64,000 bases of DNA from Nilaparvata lugens (GCF_014356525.2 NC_052518.1:13408201-13472200); one strand, 5' to 3'. Numbered from the stretch's first letter, positions 22,553-36,900 are shown. Made by a program: numbers and translations. Notes: a model not told the origin generated them from the sequence alone.

Positions 22553-24644
22553 ACTATTACCAACTGTAGCATTGCAATGCAGTGGTAGAGCATGCGATTA
22601 TACTTGAGGAATAGACGTTGGATTGAAATATTTCTTTGGGATAGAACTGGAAAGATCCAGTTTCATCAGAGTTTGACAACGGAGTCGTTTGACAACAGCC
22701 GAACCCGGTCATTCTAAGTATCAATAAATCTGTGGTTTTGGACAATTTCTTAGTATTTTTATCTAATATGAATAATTACCACAATATCAACTTTTCAACT
22801 ACACAAAAAGTGTAAAACTACGAAAAAAGATCCAAAACTTAATCATTTCTATGGGGGCCAAGCCTGTGAAATTCTGGAGACATGTGTCTGAATATTTTAC
22901 TGAATGATATTGCTGATGTATAGTAAAAATAACCTCACCAATCTAGTCATTTGGAGAAAAATGACTAGAATGTCTTGACTTGGCAAGAACACATATTACT
23001 TACATATATGTGATATTCAACCAATTCCCAAATATTAAAGATAATTATTTTGTTTAAAGTTATTTAATATTTCATAGATTATACGAATTTCAACGAATAT
23101 TATTTCTATACAGTAGGCATGTCATGTATAGCAGTAAGCAAGGTGAAACAAAAATCATAGTGTTCAATTTTAACACATCTTTGATAGAAAACACTTTTTC
23201 TTCACAGAATTTGTAATTATGCTTAAAAACGGGCACTTTTATTCTTAATCTTGAGAAGTTTTAAATTTCATGCTATTAGTATTGAATGGGTAGATGGAAC
23301 CCGCCTGTAGGCCCACAGGATTGATGAAAGATAACAGGCTGATAGCCAGAAATCTCGGGTGTTCCAGTATCAATTATAAAACTTTCTTCATTTGATACTA
23401 TGTTAGTGAGTTATTGAATCCAGTTAAGAAAAACTTTATCGGAAAGGGCGTGGGTGAAATGTATTTTCAAGTCAATGATAAATTTGCCTGATAAATGTCT
23501 TGCAATTGATACTCTAGATTTTTGCATGATATATCTCGAAAATTCGTATAGAATACTGCTAGGAGAAGTTTCGAAAAATAGCATTAAAGAGGTTGGGGCA
23601 AAGGATTTATTTTTGCTAAAAATTGCTTGAATTTGGATTAAGTTAGAAGGAGGTACAGGAGTGAAACCCCGACCATGCCAAAGCCTCGAAATAGAAGTCT
23701 AGTTGTGAATCTACAACTTTGCAAAGGTATGTAAGTTAGTGATACTTCTTGATAAATAGCAACAAAAAAATATTCCAATTATTCAAGAGTTAAATATATC
23801 ACCACACCAGATTAACTCAATATTATAACCTATCCTTCTGACCAAGAAGAAATCGCTCATTTTGATGGTCACAACAGGTCAAACGTGTCGAATTAATAGA
23901 GGAATTCGGGACAGTTTTGAATAAAAATTGTCTAGTGCTACAGATATTCCTATCTCAATATTGACCTCTGATCCCATGACTTCATTACTCTATTGCACTT
24001 TTTCAGAATACAAAGGAAGCTCAAATTGTGTTTCATTGATAAGCATGGAAAATGTATTACTCATGAAAAAGGAAACCGTGAAAAATATTATTATGATAAG
24101 TCACATATAAAAAATTCATTTCAAAATTAATGATTAATTTGAAAAACTGCAAAGGAGGATCAGATATTAGAGAAATTGGAAACACACGAAGTAACACAAT
24201 AGAGATAATAGTGATTATTAAATCATGCAACTCATATTTCTCATGTTCACAAAATTCACAATCTTTATTTTTGAGTCACGGAATATGAAGAGCACTATTA
24301 TTTTTCATGTGAAATATTTCACTCGACAAGCAGCATATCACAACAGACATTTAAAAAATCTAATATGACTGTAGATATGAGATCAAAGTCGCATTAAACA
24401 GTGAGGTGAATGAAGATGTAGTTGAATCTTGCAGCAAGATATGCTACCTACAAAAATCATTTATTGGTATGGAATGTAATATTTAAAGTAAAATATTTGC
24501 AGACAGCGTGAAATTGCCACGTAGAGTTAAAAAAAATGAAAAAAATATAGGATTAAAAGTGTCACACTCACTTTTCAAGAGTTGATCTCAAAGTTTAGCC
24601 AGCTACATATAAACTTTTTGAGAATTATAGAATCACTTTTATTT
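22553..24644. other. Noncoding stretch
   Basis: AT-rich, no gene recognised. GTGGTAGAGCATGC at about 22580 resembles a tRNA A-box (SINE promoter), but no matching B-box or tRNA fold follows. Open frames are short and featureless. Confidence 0.45.
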
Positions 24645-24726
24645 ATCAATGCCCCGGTTAAATCACCCTCGAAATCGAGTTGACTGAAATACTGGTTAAC
24701 CGAAACATTTCCATGAATAATGCTAA

Positions 24727-24772
<46 letters not shown>

Positions 24773-24990
24773 CTGATTTATGTAATATGTAATGCATACA
24801 ATTTATTAGTAGTGTAAGTTTGTTCTATTTTCTAATACATTACATTGTGCATTTTTGGAATTGAAATAAAACACTGTATTATAGGCTTAAAGACTTTAAA
24901 ATTAGTTTTTCCTGCACACCATTTTAATATGCTATTTTCAGCATAATGTTGACCTCCCTTTATTTCAGTTAACCGAGGTTGTACTGTATT
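24645..24990. mobile_element. Possible degenerate pogo/Tigger-like MITE with (AT)n
   Basis: The right end TTTCAGTTAACCGAGGTTGTACTG, read inverted, resembles the C-rich end of pogo-type elements. The left end has a weaker inverted match (CCCGGTTAA ... GAGTTGACTGAAAT). About 45 bases of (AT)n at 24727-24771 lie between. The assignment rests on resemblance of the ends only. Confidence 0.35.
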
Positions 24991-26162
24991 GATAAAGCTC
25001 TCTTGCAATTTACATACTGGAGTTGTCTAAGAAGTGTTTGACGTACGGTAGAGCCAAGCATTATGGCAGGTCATAATTGAAGCAGAAAGCTCAAACTAGC
25101 CAATATTTATGGAGAATTTGGAGTTGAATAGCCTAAAATATTAAATTTACATTCGAACAATAGGTGTATTTAATTCATTTTCTCGATGATTTGAATCTAA
25201 AATTACAATTTGTCTAAATCCTAAAGCTAGTAACATGAATCTGATTCAGAACTGACCAATTCTTAAATCAAATAAACCAAAACAATATATTATATCATTA
25301 ACACGGTTGATTGAAGACGAATCAATCGAAATATATGGAACTAGTCTTTGCAAAAATACTATACATTGACTATACATGACTATCATAATAAAGACTATTA
25401 TGATATTATGGCTCTATGGATAATTCGTCTTTTTTGTGAATCACTAATTTTCCCGAGTCAGCTTATGTTTCCTCAAGTTGTTTTTGAAATTTACTCAAAC
25501 CTGTTCTAGTTCGGTTCTCTAGTGAGAGAGATTTAAAATATTCTGATATGAAAGATTTTTCATCTCTTTAATTTCCTATTCTTTGTTAACGACTTGATTC
25601 AATCGTTTTTAATTTCAAAATGAATTCGGTAAGGAGAATCAGTGAAGGGGATGTTGATTGATAGTAGTTTTCCACGTTCCTTCAATCTACGCACGAAGTT
25701 GATGTATTCTTATTACTATCATAATTAGTTACGGCATTCTAAACAAATATGAATTTGAGGCCAATTCGAGGCAAGCGAAGCGAAATGATAGAACATTTAT
25801 CTCAAGTAGGTAGTTTGTTAATGACGAGATTATATACAGAGTAAGAAATGCCTGGAGTACTTGTTGGTAAGAAACACAAAACTAGAATAATTTCAATACT
25901 ATATGAGTAACTTTTCACCAAATATACATTGTGCTATTAGTGAAAATTTATACATGAACTCTCAATGATGAATCGCGAATTATGAATTATCTGCAAAAAT
26001 AAAGGCTTTTGTTCTGTAAATCATGTGAATGAAACATTTAAATAATATTATCATTATAGTATAAATATGTTATTCAATTAATGAAAACAGATTTTAATAT
26101 AAATAACATATATTTTTCACAAATCAACATTCTTTATCTTCCATGTTCTTTGCATGTTCTTA
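24991..26162. other. Noncoding stretch
   Basis: AT-rich sequence with no gene, RNA gene or clear mobile element recognised. Confidence 0.45.
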
Positions 26163-26450
<288 letters not shown>

Positions 26451-27604
26451 TTTTAATCTGAAGATAGAGTATGCTACATTCTTTTCTTATTACTCCAATC
26501 TCTTATGAACCTGGAAAAATATGAGTAAATCACATGATAAATATTTAAAACACAATAATACTGTTTTTTTTTAATGGAGTAAAGTGCATGATTGTTATTG
26601 CAGAGCAGGCTGCCGACATTCTTAGGTCCAATCCCTAAAAGTGTCGATTATAGACACGCGCGGGTATAGCAACGATTTTTAAAAAGATGCAGTCTATTAC
26701 TGTATTATTATTGTAGTATATAAAATCGACTATAGCCAAATGAACAGTAATGGACTACAGCTGTAAATGTAACGCGGTTTACCGTGCGGCTACGTAGAAA
26801 TCGTCACTTGAGAATTGTACCTTTAGATTAATATTGGAGTAATAGCTTGCCTGGCGAACTTTGTAGCGCCAAAAAGTCAATGTATCTCATGATTGTCACA
26901 CTTGACTTTATTTGGTGAATCATGAAATTTATCTAACAATCAATATTTTCATTTACATCTCAATACGGACTTCCTATATGCTTAGTCATGCAGCATTAAT
27001 TATTTCGAAAAAATATTCTTCTCAATTAATTGGTAGTAATATCTATAAGTAAAGTAGCCTATTCAATTAAAAAAAATTGATAGGTTAAATCAGTGTTTCA
27101 AAGATGAGTTTAATGTGTTCATAGTTGTTGATTGTCAATGGATGGTCCAGGAAATATGCGATGTACGATGAATCACACAGAATTCCATATTCTTTCCATC
27201 TTCCATTTTAGGATGAATAAAATCTAAGCTAAATTAAAAAAAGTTGTAAATTATTCTGTCATTCTTCAGTAATTAATAAATGCAATATGAACATCTCTTT
27301 CATGAGGTGAATAATTTTTCCAACATTTTCCAGTTTCTCAATGATAGGGGAGTGATAATTATTTCTATAGGTCTTCTAAGGAACCATTATCTACAGCTGG
27401 TACCAAACAACTACAGTTCAACTCCAAACTACCGTTTTAATAACCAGTACACAATTCATCTGTTTATTACAGCTGTTAACTTTAGATGCTAAATCATATT
27501 ATTACAACATGATCTTGAATCATGATCATCTTTCCGTTCTTCGGTAGCCACTCGGCCGACAATTTCGAAAACATAGGTCTGTAAAATGGGTTAATAAATT
27601 AATA
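26451..27604. other. Noncoding stretch
   Basis: No gene recognised. A short inverted pair (AGTCTATTACTGT near 26690 and its near-complement near 26745) could be old MITE debris. Confidence 0.4.
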
Positions 27605-27768
27605 ATTATTAGCCCCCCTATTAAAATTTCTGGTCAGAAACCATCCCCAATATTTACACAACATATTCCCAAAGTTTCATGCCGTTCTGTCAAGTAGTTT
27701 TCAAGTCTATAGGGAACAAACAAACAAACACACAAACAGACATTCATTTTTATATAATATATAGATGA
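27605..27768 (+). repeat. Probable LINE/SINE 3' tail
   Basis: A stretch ending AAGTCTATAGGGAACAAAC with tandem AAAC/ACAC units, then an ATATAT tail. This arrangement is common at the 3' ends of arthropod RTE-type elements and their dependents. It has no coding part. Confidence 0.45.
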
Positions 27769-27854
27769 GTGATGCAGGACTGTACTACAGAATCAAACTT
27801 AAACAACTGTATTTCCATCATATGAAATAATTCTGCGCTGGGATCATCATCTCA

Positions 27855-28660
27855 ATGAATATTATGCGTGAGACTGAGGAAGACCATCTACAGATTCAGG
27901 ATTCTGAGGAGACACTGGTCGACAAGGGATGTCTAAGAGTTATCTACTTCTCTCTAGCACAGTCCCTCATGCTGTATGGGATTGTGGGATGGGGAGGAGC
28001 AAGCTTCTTGCACATCGAACCACTCCTCAGGGTACAGAAGCTGATCATGAGGGTCATCAACCAGAAGCCTCCACGCTATTCATCAGACCAGCTATTCAAT
28101 GAGTTTGACGTGATGGATCTAAGACAGCTTTACTCCAAGGAGATACTATGCAGATTACACAAGAACCCAACAACATTTCAAACCAGAAACCACAACCATG
28201 TGGCGAATCATCTGATTGCCGCCTGTGATGTTTTCAACTGGCATAGTTTGTTTATCACTTGTAACAGTTCATTTCAATATTTTATCCACAGTTAAATTTT
28301 GCCATTCCAACATTAAAAATATTTCATCATTTATCTATTTTCATTAAATCAATTTCAACATAGGAAATCAACAAATTAAATTCCTATATTGGTGACCCCG
28401 ACGTGATCGCGAAGAAATGAACCACGAAGTACATCGGATACATTAACACCAGTGATATAGGAATCTTCTCATCACCAGTGTTGCAAGGAAGGCACTATAC
28501 CAGAGACATTTCAATCATTTAGCACCAAAATTATATAATCTACTTCCTGCAAACTTTAAACAGATTAATCATCCTAGAAAGCTCAAAACAATAGTACACA
28601 ATTGGTTGATGAGCAAAGGAAGACAGAACATAGAAAACATCATTTCAAACAACTAACCAC
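27855..28660 (+). pseudogene. Jockey-like LINE ORF2 C-terminus, interrupted
   Basis: The first part (27940-28200) reads LRVIYFSLAQSLMLYGIVGWGG and VQKLIMRVINQKPPR, the post-RT C-terminal region of Jockey-type ORF2. The matching final part resumes at about 28477 with ALYQRHFNHLAPKLYNLLP. The two are separated by unrelated sequence at about 28205-28430. A short A-rich run follows at 28690, and the element's 3' region continues past 28840, where a MITE interrupts it. Confidence 0.75.
28205..28430 (+). mobile_element. Possible LTR/leader fragment inserted in the LINE remnant
   Basis: About 225 bases separate two halves of the LINE C-terminus. They end with ATTGGTGACCCCGACGTGAT, which resembles the LTR-end plus TGG primer-binding start of insect LTR elements. 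No second LTR or target duplication is visible, so this is tentative. Confidence 0.35.
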
Positions 28661-28839
28661 CTAATGACTTACTGAACACTAACTGATTAATAATCCGTAA
28701 AAAAAAAAAACAAAACCTACTCTATAACATGGTACGCCATAGTGGAGTAGGTCAATTTCCACACAGAAAAAACTAAACAAGTAGAAGACACATTATAAGA
28801 ATTTTTGTAACTAGCTATTGTATGTAATTGTAATTTATC

Positions 28840-29292
28840 TAAGAGCCTGTTCACATGACAGCGATTTACGTTCGGTTGTCGCGCGGTTGACAAACCGAGC
28901 GATTGCCAGGTATAGGGAAACACATGGTGCCGTACACATGCATCGCTCGGTTTTAGTAGTCGTCGGCGAATCGCGGCGGTTGTAGTCTCAGACTACAATC
29001 ACTCGGTTGTCGCTCGGTTGCCGGGCGGCTCGATATACTAGAGCAGGCATGAGAGCGGACACATGTCTTCAGTCAACCGAGCGGTTTCGATCAGAGCAGT
29101 AATACATGTTTAAGAGTAATATAGTGAGTAAGTACATAGATTAAGATATTAAGATTGAGTACATAGATGTTGTACCTAGTAATTATTTATCATAACCGAG
29201 CGCAAACCGCTCATGAATCGCTGTCATGTGTACGAGGCTGGCAAACCGAGCGATAACCGAGCGTAAATCGTTGTCATGTGAACAAGCTCTTA
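28840..29292. mobile_element. 453-bp MITE with TA ends
   Basis: Terminal inverted repeats: TAAGAGCCTGTTCACATGAC at the left, and at the right the complement of TAAGAGCTTGTTCACATGAC. The match continues through GATTTACG and CTCGGTT. TA at both outer edges fits Tc1/mariner-type TA duplication. The interior holds many GAGCGAT/ACCGAGCG motifs. It is inserted in the 3' region of the LINE remnant. Confidence 0.8.
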
Positions 29293-29449
29293 TATTTTGT
29301 GTAATTGATGTTGTAGTTTTAGTTTTTTTTTGGGAAATAAACATTTATTTATTTATATTTAATGTATGATCCAACGTATACTCAAAAATATAAAATCACT
29401 TTTTTCGACACAGGAGGCCTCAAAACATGATAGGCTATAATCTAATGAG

Positions 29450-29848
29450 TGGCGCAGGGAAACGATAAATTCTGAAATAGTGTTATTTCCACTAAAAAAT
29501 GAATAAAACTAGTAGAATACGGATGGAATAGCATGTATTCATCATTGCATTCATGTTCCTAAAGTGTTGTAGGACGAGTACTATGCATCTTGCCTAAGAT
29601 ATACAGGGATATACGTTTATGACGTGAAATGTGGTAATTCCGTTAAAATATTTTATGTACCGTACAACAATATTATCACTATTTTTCATAAAATATTTTC
29701 ACTTCTACTCCATGTTCTAAAATAATGTAGTTGAATGGTCCTTCATTACTAAATAGCAATGTGTTCACAAAAATTATTAAAAATTTCGAACATCTACTAA
29801 CTCTATAGAGCTGCTGTTACATTCAAAATTTCTCATTTCCCTGCGCCA
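29450..29848. mobile_element. 399-bp MITE
   Basis: Inverted ends TGGCGCAGGGAAACGATAAA (left) and the complement of TGGCGCAGGGAAATGAGAAA (right), matching over about 28 bases. No target duplication is identified and there is no coding sequence. Confidence 0.7.
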
Positions 29849-31190
29849 TCCTTATTTATAGACTGTTGTATGATGAATACAGACTAATAAATACAGACAA
29901 GATATTTTGCATATAGGAAAAAACAATCCAAATTCATTGATTCTTGACCTGAGAATAAATTCAATGCATTGACAGCTAATTTTTGAATTAGGCTCCATAT
30001 GCATAGCTCAACCCTCAATATAGAACCTAGTAGAAGACTATTTATAGCTATAATGATTATTGTGTCTGAAGAATACGGCAGAATGTATATACAGACTATA
30101 TAAATATAACTTGTCAAAAATATTTAAATACCTCAAAATTCCATTTCCAAACTAGAAATAAAAAAAATATTCATTCATATTCACATTATTTTCTACAAGA
30201 TATTATTCATCATTATCAATATCAACTCAACAATTATCATATTTTGATAAATAAAGAGCACATACTTCAAAACCGAAAAATTATACGATCAATGGATTTC
30301 ATAATTGAAAGAAAACTATTTTTTTAACAGGCTATAAGATTTACTCCATCATGTAACAGGTTATAATGGGGATTATAACTCACAGATGATAATAATTATA
30401 TAGTGACCCAGAATAACTGGAGCTTTTAAAATCACCATAAAACGAATATGAGAAGAGAAACAATCATTTTATTCATGACAATGAAAACTCAAAACCTTGC
30501 CATTCAAGGATGATTAATACATTTATATTTTTTTTAATTATCCCCCCTTTAGAAGGTTTCCTCCTGCATGAATTAATTTTTGGATCTGTGTTGAAACCCT
30601 CATTCATCTCTGCAATGTCTCAACTCAATATTGTGAATGAAATTTTGAATTATCTATTCAAGATCAATTTATATTGATAATTCAGAGTGAAATCCATAAT
30701 ATCTCAGTTCGAATTTTGCAGCAATAGGTGAGGAATCTACAACACAGATTTCAAAAATGTATTCGATCGTGCAAGAGGAAGCCATTTAAAGAGTGCAATT
30801 TTCTAAAAATTATATTTTCACTTTCCTTTTAAGACGTTTTCAAAAGGTTTCGTTCTGGGTACTCTTTATAACATGGATATTTATTTGTGAGAATTTGCAA
30901 TGCTTTCCATTGATTGCTTCGAATATTTGAAAAATCCTGAAGAACTGAAATTCAGAACCTTGAAAAACAGATGTCATGTAGTATAAATGAAGATTAAAAT
31001 TAACTTATTGATGGAAAATCTAAAAACTGTTAGTAATTTAAAGTCAGTTGTGGAATTAGTCAGTCAAATTGTCAAGTCAGTTCAGTAACATGAGTAAAGA
31101 GATATTAAACAGTTGCAGTGATTGGAAATCTATATTTTATGAATGGATTATTTTTGCTGACTCGATTGGCGATAGAGATTGGAGGCCCCG
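29849..31190. other. Upstream intergenic region of vitellogenin
   Basis: AT-rich, no gene. It presumably holds the distal regulatory region of the downstream gene, but I cannot identify specific hormone-response elements by eye. Confidence 0.45.
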
Positions 31191-31201
31191 CGTGGACGCT
31201 G

Positions 31202-31266
31202 TGGCGTCACGAAAGCGCCATTTGCGACCACTATAAATGCGGCCAGACCACCTTCAGCTATCATTC
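31202..31266 (+). promoter_or_regulatory. Vitellogenin core promoter
   Basis: TATAAA at 31232-31237 and the arthropod initiator consensus TCATTC at 31261-31266 put the start site at the A at 31263, 31 bases below the TATA box. That leaves a 39-base 5' leader before the ATG at 31302. Just upstream, TGGCG (31202) and CGCCA (31216) form an inverted pair around a CGTCA half-site resembling a CRE. This block is GC-richer than its surroundings. Confidence 0.75.
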
Positions 31267-31301
31267 GTTTGCTTGAGTTCGGCTTCACTGCTAGACTCAA
31301 C

Positions 31302-33892
31302 ATGAACGGACTAACTCTGCTTCTCTGCGCCATCGGTGAGTACAATATTTTACCAACTAACTTACTATTTCTTTGACAGACAACTCAACTCCACAGCTAT
31401 GAATTACATTACAACACTTAAAACTGTCAATTTCAAAGACCATTTGAAATACACTATGTTTTTAATTGCCTGATAATACGAATACAAACATTTGTAATTG
31501 TATAAAGCTGTGGGGTTTTATACAGAGTGTTTGTGAAATAGATCGACAAACTTCGTGAGTACTTTCCTTACATCAAAATAAAGAAAACATTTCCAGTAAA
31601 CATAGGTCCTGAAGTGCTTTATTGCCAAAATGATAATGGCGGAAGATTTTCCTTCAATTTGTTATAACTTGCAAATTTTTTTATTCAAAATTTCAATTAT
31701 TTGAATTTGTAACAGCTTCCGGAAGATACTTCGATCATGAATTATTTTGTAAAATCATCTGAGAAATCGAATAAAACCAATTGAAAGTACCGTATGTCAC
31801 TTCAATTAACTGTTGATATAATGGGAAAAATAAATTATGCTAAAAACGTAATTTTTCAATTTTAAAGGGATACAACTGGGATCGTTTAACGATAGCTAAA
31901 ATCCTAGTTGAGTTGAAAAAAATATTTTTAGAATATTTTTCACATTATCTCAAATTGATTACATCTTACATCCACTTGTATCTTCTCCTTTTTCTTGACA
32001 TTCGTAATTTTCAGAACTCTGGGTCCTGTTTATGAGGAAATACAAACTGATAGTTTTGTGATTTCTTATAGGATAAACTGGAATTATTGGTTTCATTAAG
32101 TCGAGATTTCTATGTTTATTCTCTACTATTCTACTTCATAATTTTTTTAAATACATTGCATAAAAATGAGCCAATTTTGTTAATTGTAATTAAATGCATT
32201 CTATAGCGTTTGCTACGTATTATTTATGAAACGCAATTATAATTTCAAAACAATTGGTTGTTTCTCATTGGAAGGTGATATAAACTTCAGTGAGAAGTTG
32301 TGTGTATTTTTGGCTTCGAAATTATATAGAATAACATGATTAATTCAATGTGCAGCGATAATTAAGTGTAATATTTAACTACAGTTAAGTGTTTTAATTT
32401 TTCATGATGGGATAAAATTTGTAAACACTATTGATTGATGATTGTAAGTTGCAACGTTTTGTATTGAGACTACAATATATAATATTAATAATTGTATTAT
32501 AATATATAATATAATAATTGTATTGCAGCATGGAACAGCAACCAGCAGTACCGCTACCATGTGCAAGGCAGATCACTGTCAGCCATGCACCAGTCAGGAT
32601 CAAACCAGTACGTGGGCATGCACCTGAGAGCAGAATTGGAAGTTGAGGCGAAGAATGAGAACCAGGCTGTGTTCAAGATCTCCAAGGCCGAGTACGCCGA
32701 TGTGCACCAGAACCTAAGCGGAGGCTGGCAACAAGAGTTACGCAGCAATGAGCTGCAGTACAAGCAGTTGCCCCTGTCGCAAGCAAACCAAGTCTTTCAA
32801 GTCAACTACAAGCAGGGAGCAGTGCGCAGTCTGCAGGTCAACAGGAACACACCCACCTGGGAACTGAACATGATCAAGGGATTCGTCAGCCTGTTCCAGG
32901 TCGATGTGACTGGCCAGAATGCCATCAAGTCTAGGCGCAACATTGTGCCCAATGGCCAGCAGGTGAGTGGCTCGTTCAAGGTTATGGAGGACTCTGTCAC
33001 CGGCAAGTGTGAGACCCACTACGATGTTGATGAGCTGCCAATGAGAGTTGTGCAACAGCACCCAGAGATTGCACCACTTGCAGTTAAGCAGCAGGGCCAG
33101 GGCCAGGGCCAGAGCCACAGCCGTCTCATTCAGGTGGTCAAGTCAAGGAACTTTAGCAACTGTGATAACCCAGTCACCTACCACTTTGGATTCACTCAGG
33201 AAAGCAACTTTGAGCCAGCCAGCAACCAGATGGGCAACCTTGTCAGCCGTGCCGCAATGGGCCATATGATTATTGCTGGAGAAATAGAAAGTTTCACCAT
33301 CCACTCATCGGTCACTCAGAATGAGATTGCCATCAGTCCATTCGGCTACAACCAGCAGAAGGGAGTAGTTGGCACACTCATGAATGCCACCCTTGTCTCC
33401 GTGTCACATGCCTCTTCTGGCTCTCCTCAGTCAGTCCAGAACCCACAGAAAATCAACGATCTGGTTTATGAGTTCAACCCAGCATCAAACAGTGAGAGCA
33501 ACCAAAGATCTAGCCACTACACCAGGCAGCAGGCTGATAATGAAGATGACAGCAGCTCAAGCTCATCTAGCAGTGACTCTTCTTCATCATCCTCCTCCTC
33601 TTCATCTAGCTCATCATCATCATCGAGCAGCTCAGAGGAGAACAACAAGAATAGTAAGAAGAACAACAACAACAACAACTGGAACAACAAGAACCAGAAG
33701 AAGAAGAACAACAACAACAGGAACAACCATAATGACAATGACAACAACCAGGATAACTCCAATGAAAACAATAATGATGATGCTTACTGGAGGAGCCAGC
33801 AGAAGACCAAGTCCAGGTCACGCAGGAGTATTCTGAGGAACTACAACAACGAGAATGATGATGACAACAACCAAAACAGGAACCAGAACAGA

Positions 33893-33923
<31 letters not shown>

Positions 33924-36900
33924 ACTCCTCTGAAGAGAGCAATGAAAACCAGAACAACAATAACAAGCACAACAACAAGAACTGGAACAACAATGACAAC
34001 AACAAGAACTGGAACAACAATGACAACAACAAGAACTGGAACAACAACAACAACAAGAACAGGAACAACAATGACAATGATGACTCATCATCAAGCTCAA
34101 GCAGTTCCAGTTCTAGCTCCTCCTCCTCGTCCTCATCTTCATCCTCTTCGTCCTCATCCTCTGATCTTGACAGCAGCGAAGAGAACTGGCAGCAGAAGCC
34201 TGGCATGAATGATGCACCAAGAACACCTTTCTTGCCCCACTTTGTTGGAGTAAGAGGCAACTCAATTCAGGCTGACAAGCAGGTCGACATTGTCAATGAA
34301 GTCCAAAAGGTAGCCATGAGGATTGGCGCCCAGGTCCAGAGACCCAGTGCCATTCCAGGACAGAACACACTCACCTCCTTCACCATCCTCACCAGGATGA
34401 TCCAGACCATGTCAGCCAAGCAGATCCAGGAAGTCAAACAGAGACTTTTCATTGACAGGAACAATGCCAATGGCAAGAGTTCTGCTGATGCCAAGAAACT
34501 CCAGAGTTGGTAAGTCCCACATCCGCACAATCTGAAATATGATAAACAAAACATTTCTTATTTTGAAATTCTCATATTGCCTCCCACACTCTATCAGGTG
34601 AATTACTAATGATTATACATTGATTCAATGATCTTGATTGAAATGATTGGAATTACTAATGATCATACACAGTATGAATAATCTTGATCAATTAAGGGAT
34701 AATTTATCATATTCCAATGACTAAAATAATAATACTGCTAATTAAATAAGAGCAATGAGTTGATGTGTTATTCTTTCAACAGGGAAGCATTCAAGCATGC
34801 TACAGCTAATGCTGGAACTGGACCAGCATTGGAAGCCATCAAGAACTGGGTTGAGAAGGGTGATGTGAGGAATGAGAAGGCAGCTGAACTTGTTGCTGTT
34901 CTGCCAAGAACCGCCAGACTGCCAACTGACCAGTACATCAAGACTTTCTTCCAATTTGCCACCTCATCAAATGTGCAGAACCAGAAGTACCTCAACTCCA
35001 CCATCATCCTTGGATTCTCTGAAATCCTGAGGAAAGCTCAAGTTGACTCAGACACCAAACACATGCGCTTTGGAGTTCACAGCTTTGGTCACTTGACATC
35101 CAAGCATGATCAATCCCTGCATCAGGAATACATGCCCTACTTGGAAGAGAAACTCAAGAGTGCCTTTGAAAAGGGTGATAGCCAGAAAATCATTGTCTAC
35201 ATCCAAGCTCTTGGAAACACTGCACACCCAAGACTATTGAAGACCTTTGAGCCCTACCTGGAAGGAAAGAAATCAGCATCACGCTTCCAGCGCCTCTTGA
35301 TGGTTGCCAGCCTCTACCAGATGACCCGTGTCCACCCAACCACTGCCCGTGCTGTGCTCTACAGAATCTACAAGAACCCAGGAGAAGCCGCCGAACTCAG
35401 AGTGGCTGCCCTACACCTTTTGGCCAATGCTAACCCATCTGCAGCCATGCTACAGAGGATGGCCCAGCAGACCCACTGGGAGCAAAGCAAGGAAGTCATC
35501 TCAGCTACTCAATCCTTCATCAAGAGTGCTGCTCGTATGGATCAGAATCCCAACTCCATTGAATTGGCAAGGAATGCTCAGGCAGCTGTTGACATGCTCA
35601 ACCCCAATGAGTATGGAAGCTCCCTGTCCAAGAACTTCCTCAGCTCATTTGTCATTGACAACATCGACAAGAGCTACGAAAGCCAATTAAGCTCCATTGG
35701 CAGTGTTGACAGTATTATTCCAAGCAGTGTGTTTGTCAACTTCATGGCCAATGATGGAGGATACAAGCACCAAGTGTTCCATGTAAGTAAAAAAATACAT
35801 ACTATATCTAGCACAGTTCTTAGTACTCTTTGAAATCATTGACTAGCCATCTTGATGAAAATTGAATCTTCAATTCAATATTTGGGAGGGATAGTACCAA
35901 AAACAGCAGAAAAAAACATTCATCATGATACTATAGATACTCTGAACATAATGAGTTGAGACTTGAACAAAGTATCTGTATCACCAAAATGATAAAAATT
36001 TCAAACTTTTGATGCAAGCACATATAAATGGATTCACTTAAATTGACAACTCTGCATTGACAGCATTGCTGAATTATATATTCCAATCATACTGGTTAGC
36101 ATGGAAATATTTAAATTTGGCAAAACATGATATTTTATCTTAGTCTCAACTGGTTTTATAGGGACTGATTGGACCTTCAAAACAATCATTCAAAGCATTC
36201 ATGTTAACAATACAAATGCTTGTAATCATAACTAACTTTGACGGTATTCTATAAGAGGTCTCTCTTGTTTCTTCTTGCAGCACTCTGCTATGTTCTCCAG
36301 TGTTAATGACCTTTTGGAGCTTGTGAACACTCAATTCAAGAACAACAACAACAACAACCGCAGGAACAACAAGTCTGGATCTCATGACAATGAAGACAAC
36401 CATAACAACAGGAACTCAAACAACGAATGGACAGCTGAGAATGTTCTCAAGGCCCTCAACATCCAGAAGGACCAGGCTGAACAGCTGGAAGGAAACTTCT
36501 TCCTCACCATGCTGGGAGGAAAGCGTGCTTTTGCCATCAACAACCACACCATTGAGAAAATCCCATCCAGTAAGTATATTATTAAACTCAAACTAGAGAG
36601 TATTGAGTTTCTGGAAAGATAATAATTCACATTACAGTAATTTTCAATTAGTGATCAATTGATATCTTCGTATCAATACCTTTTTCAACTCATAATGGAG
36701 AGAAATATAAACTATTATAAAATATAAGCACACAACTCCCTAATATTTATTACTTTGAACTAATTCATTGTTTTCTTTCAACTTTACAGTTTTCAAGGAA
36801 GCAGCACAGAAACTGAAGCACACCTCATTCAACCTGACTCAATTCTACAGTAAGAACACAATGAAAGTAGCCTTCCCTACCCCAATGGGTCTGCCTTTTG

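Noticed and set aside
22555..22640. tRNA or SINE promoter
   Set aside because: An A-box-like string is present but no B-box at proper spacing and no fold.
33517..34260. Several long antisense and shifted open frames in the vitellogenin linker
   Set aside because: They arise from Ser/Asn codon runs, which lack stops in other frames; they have no independent features.
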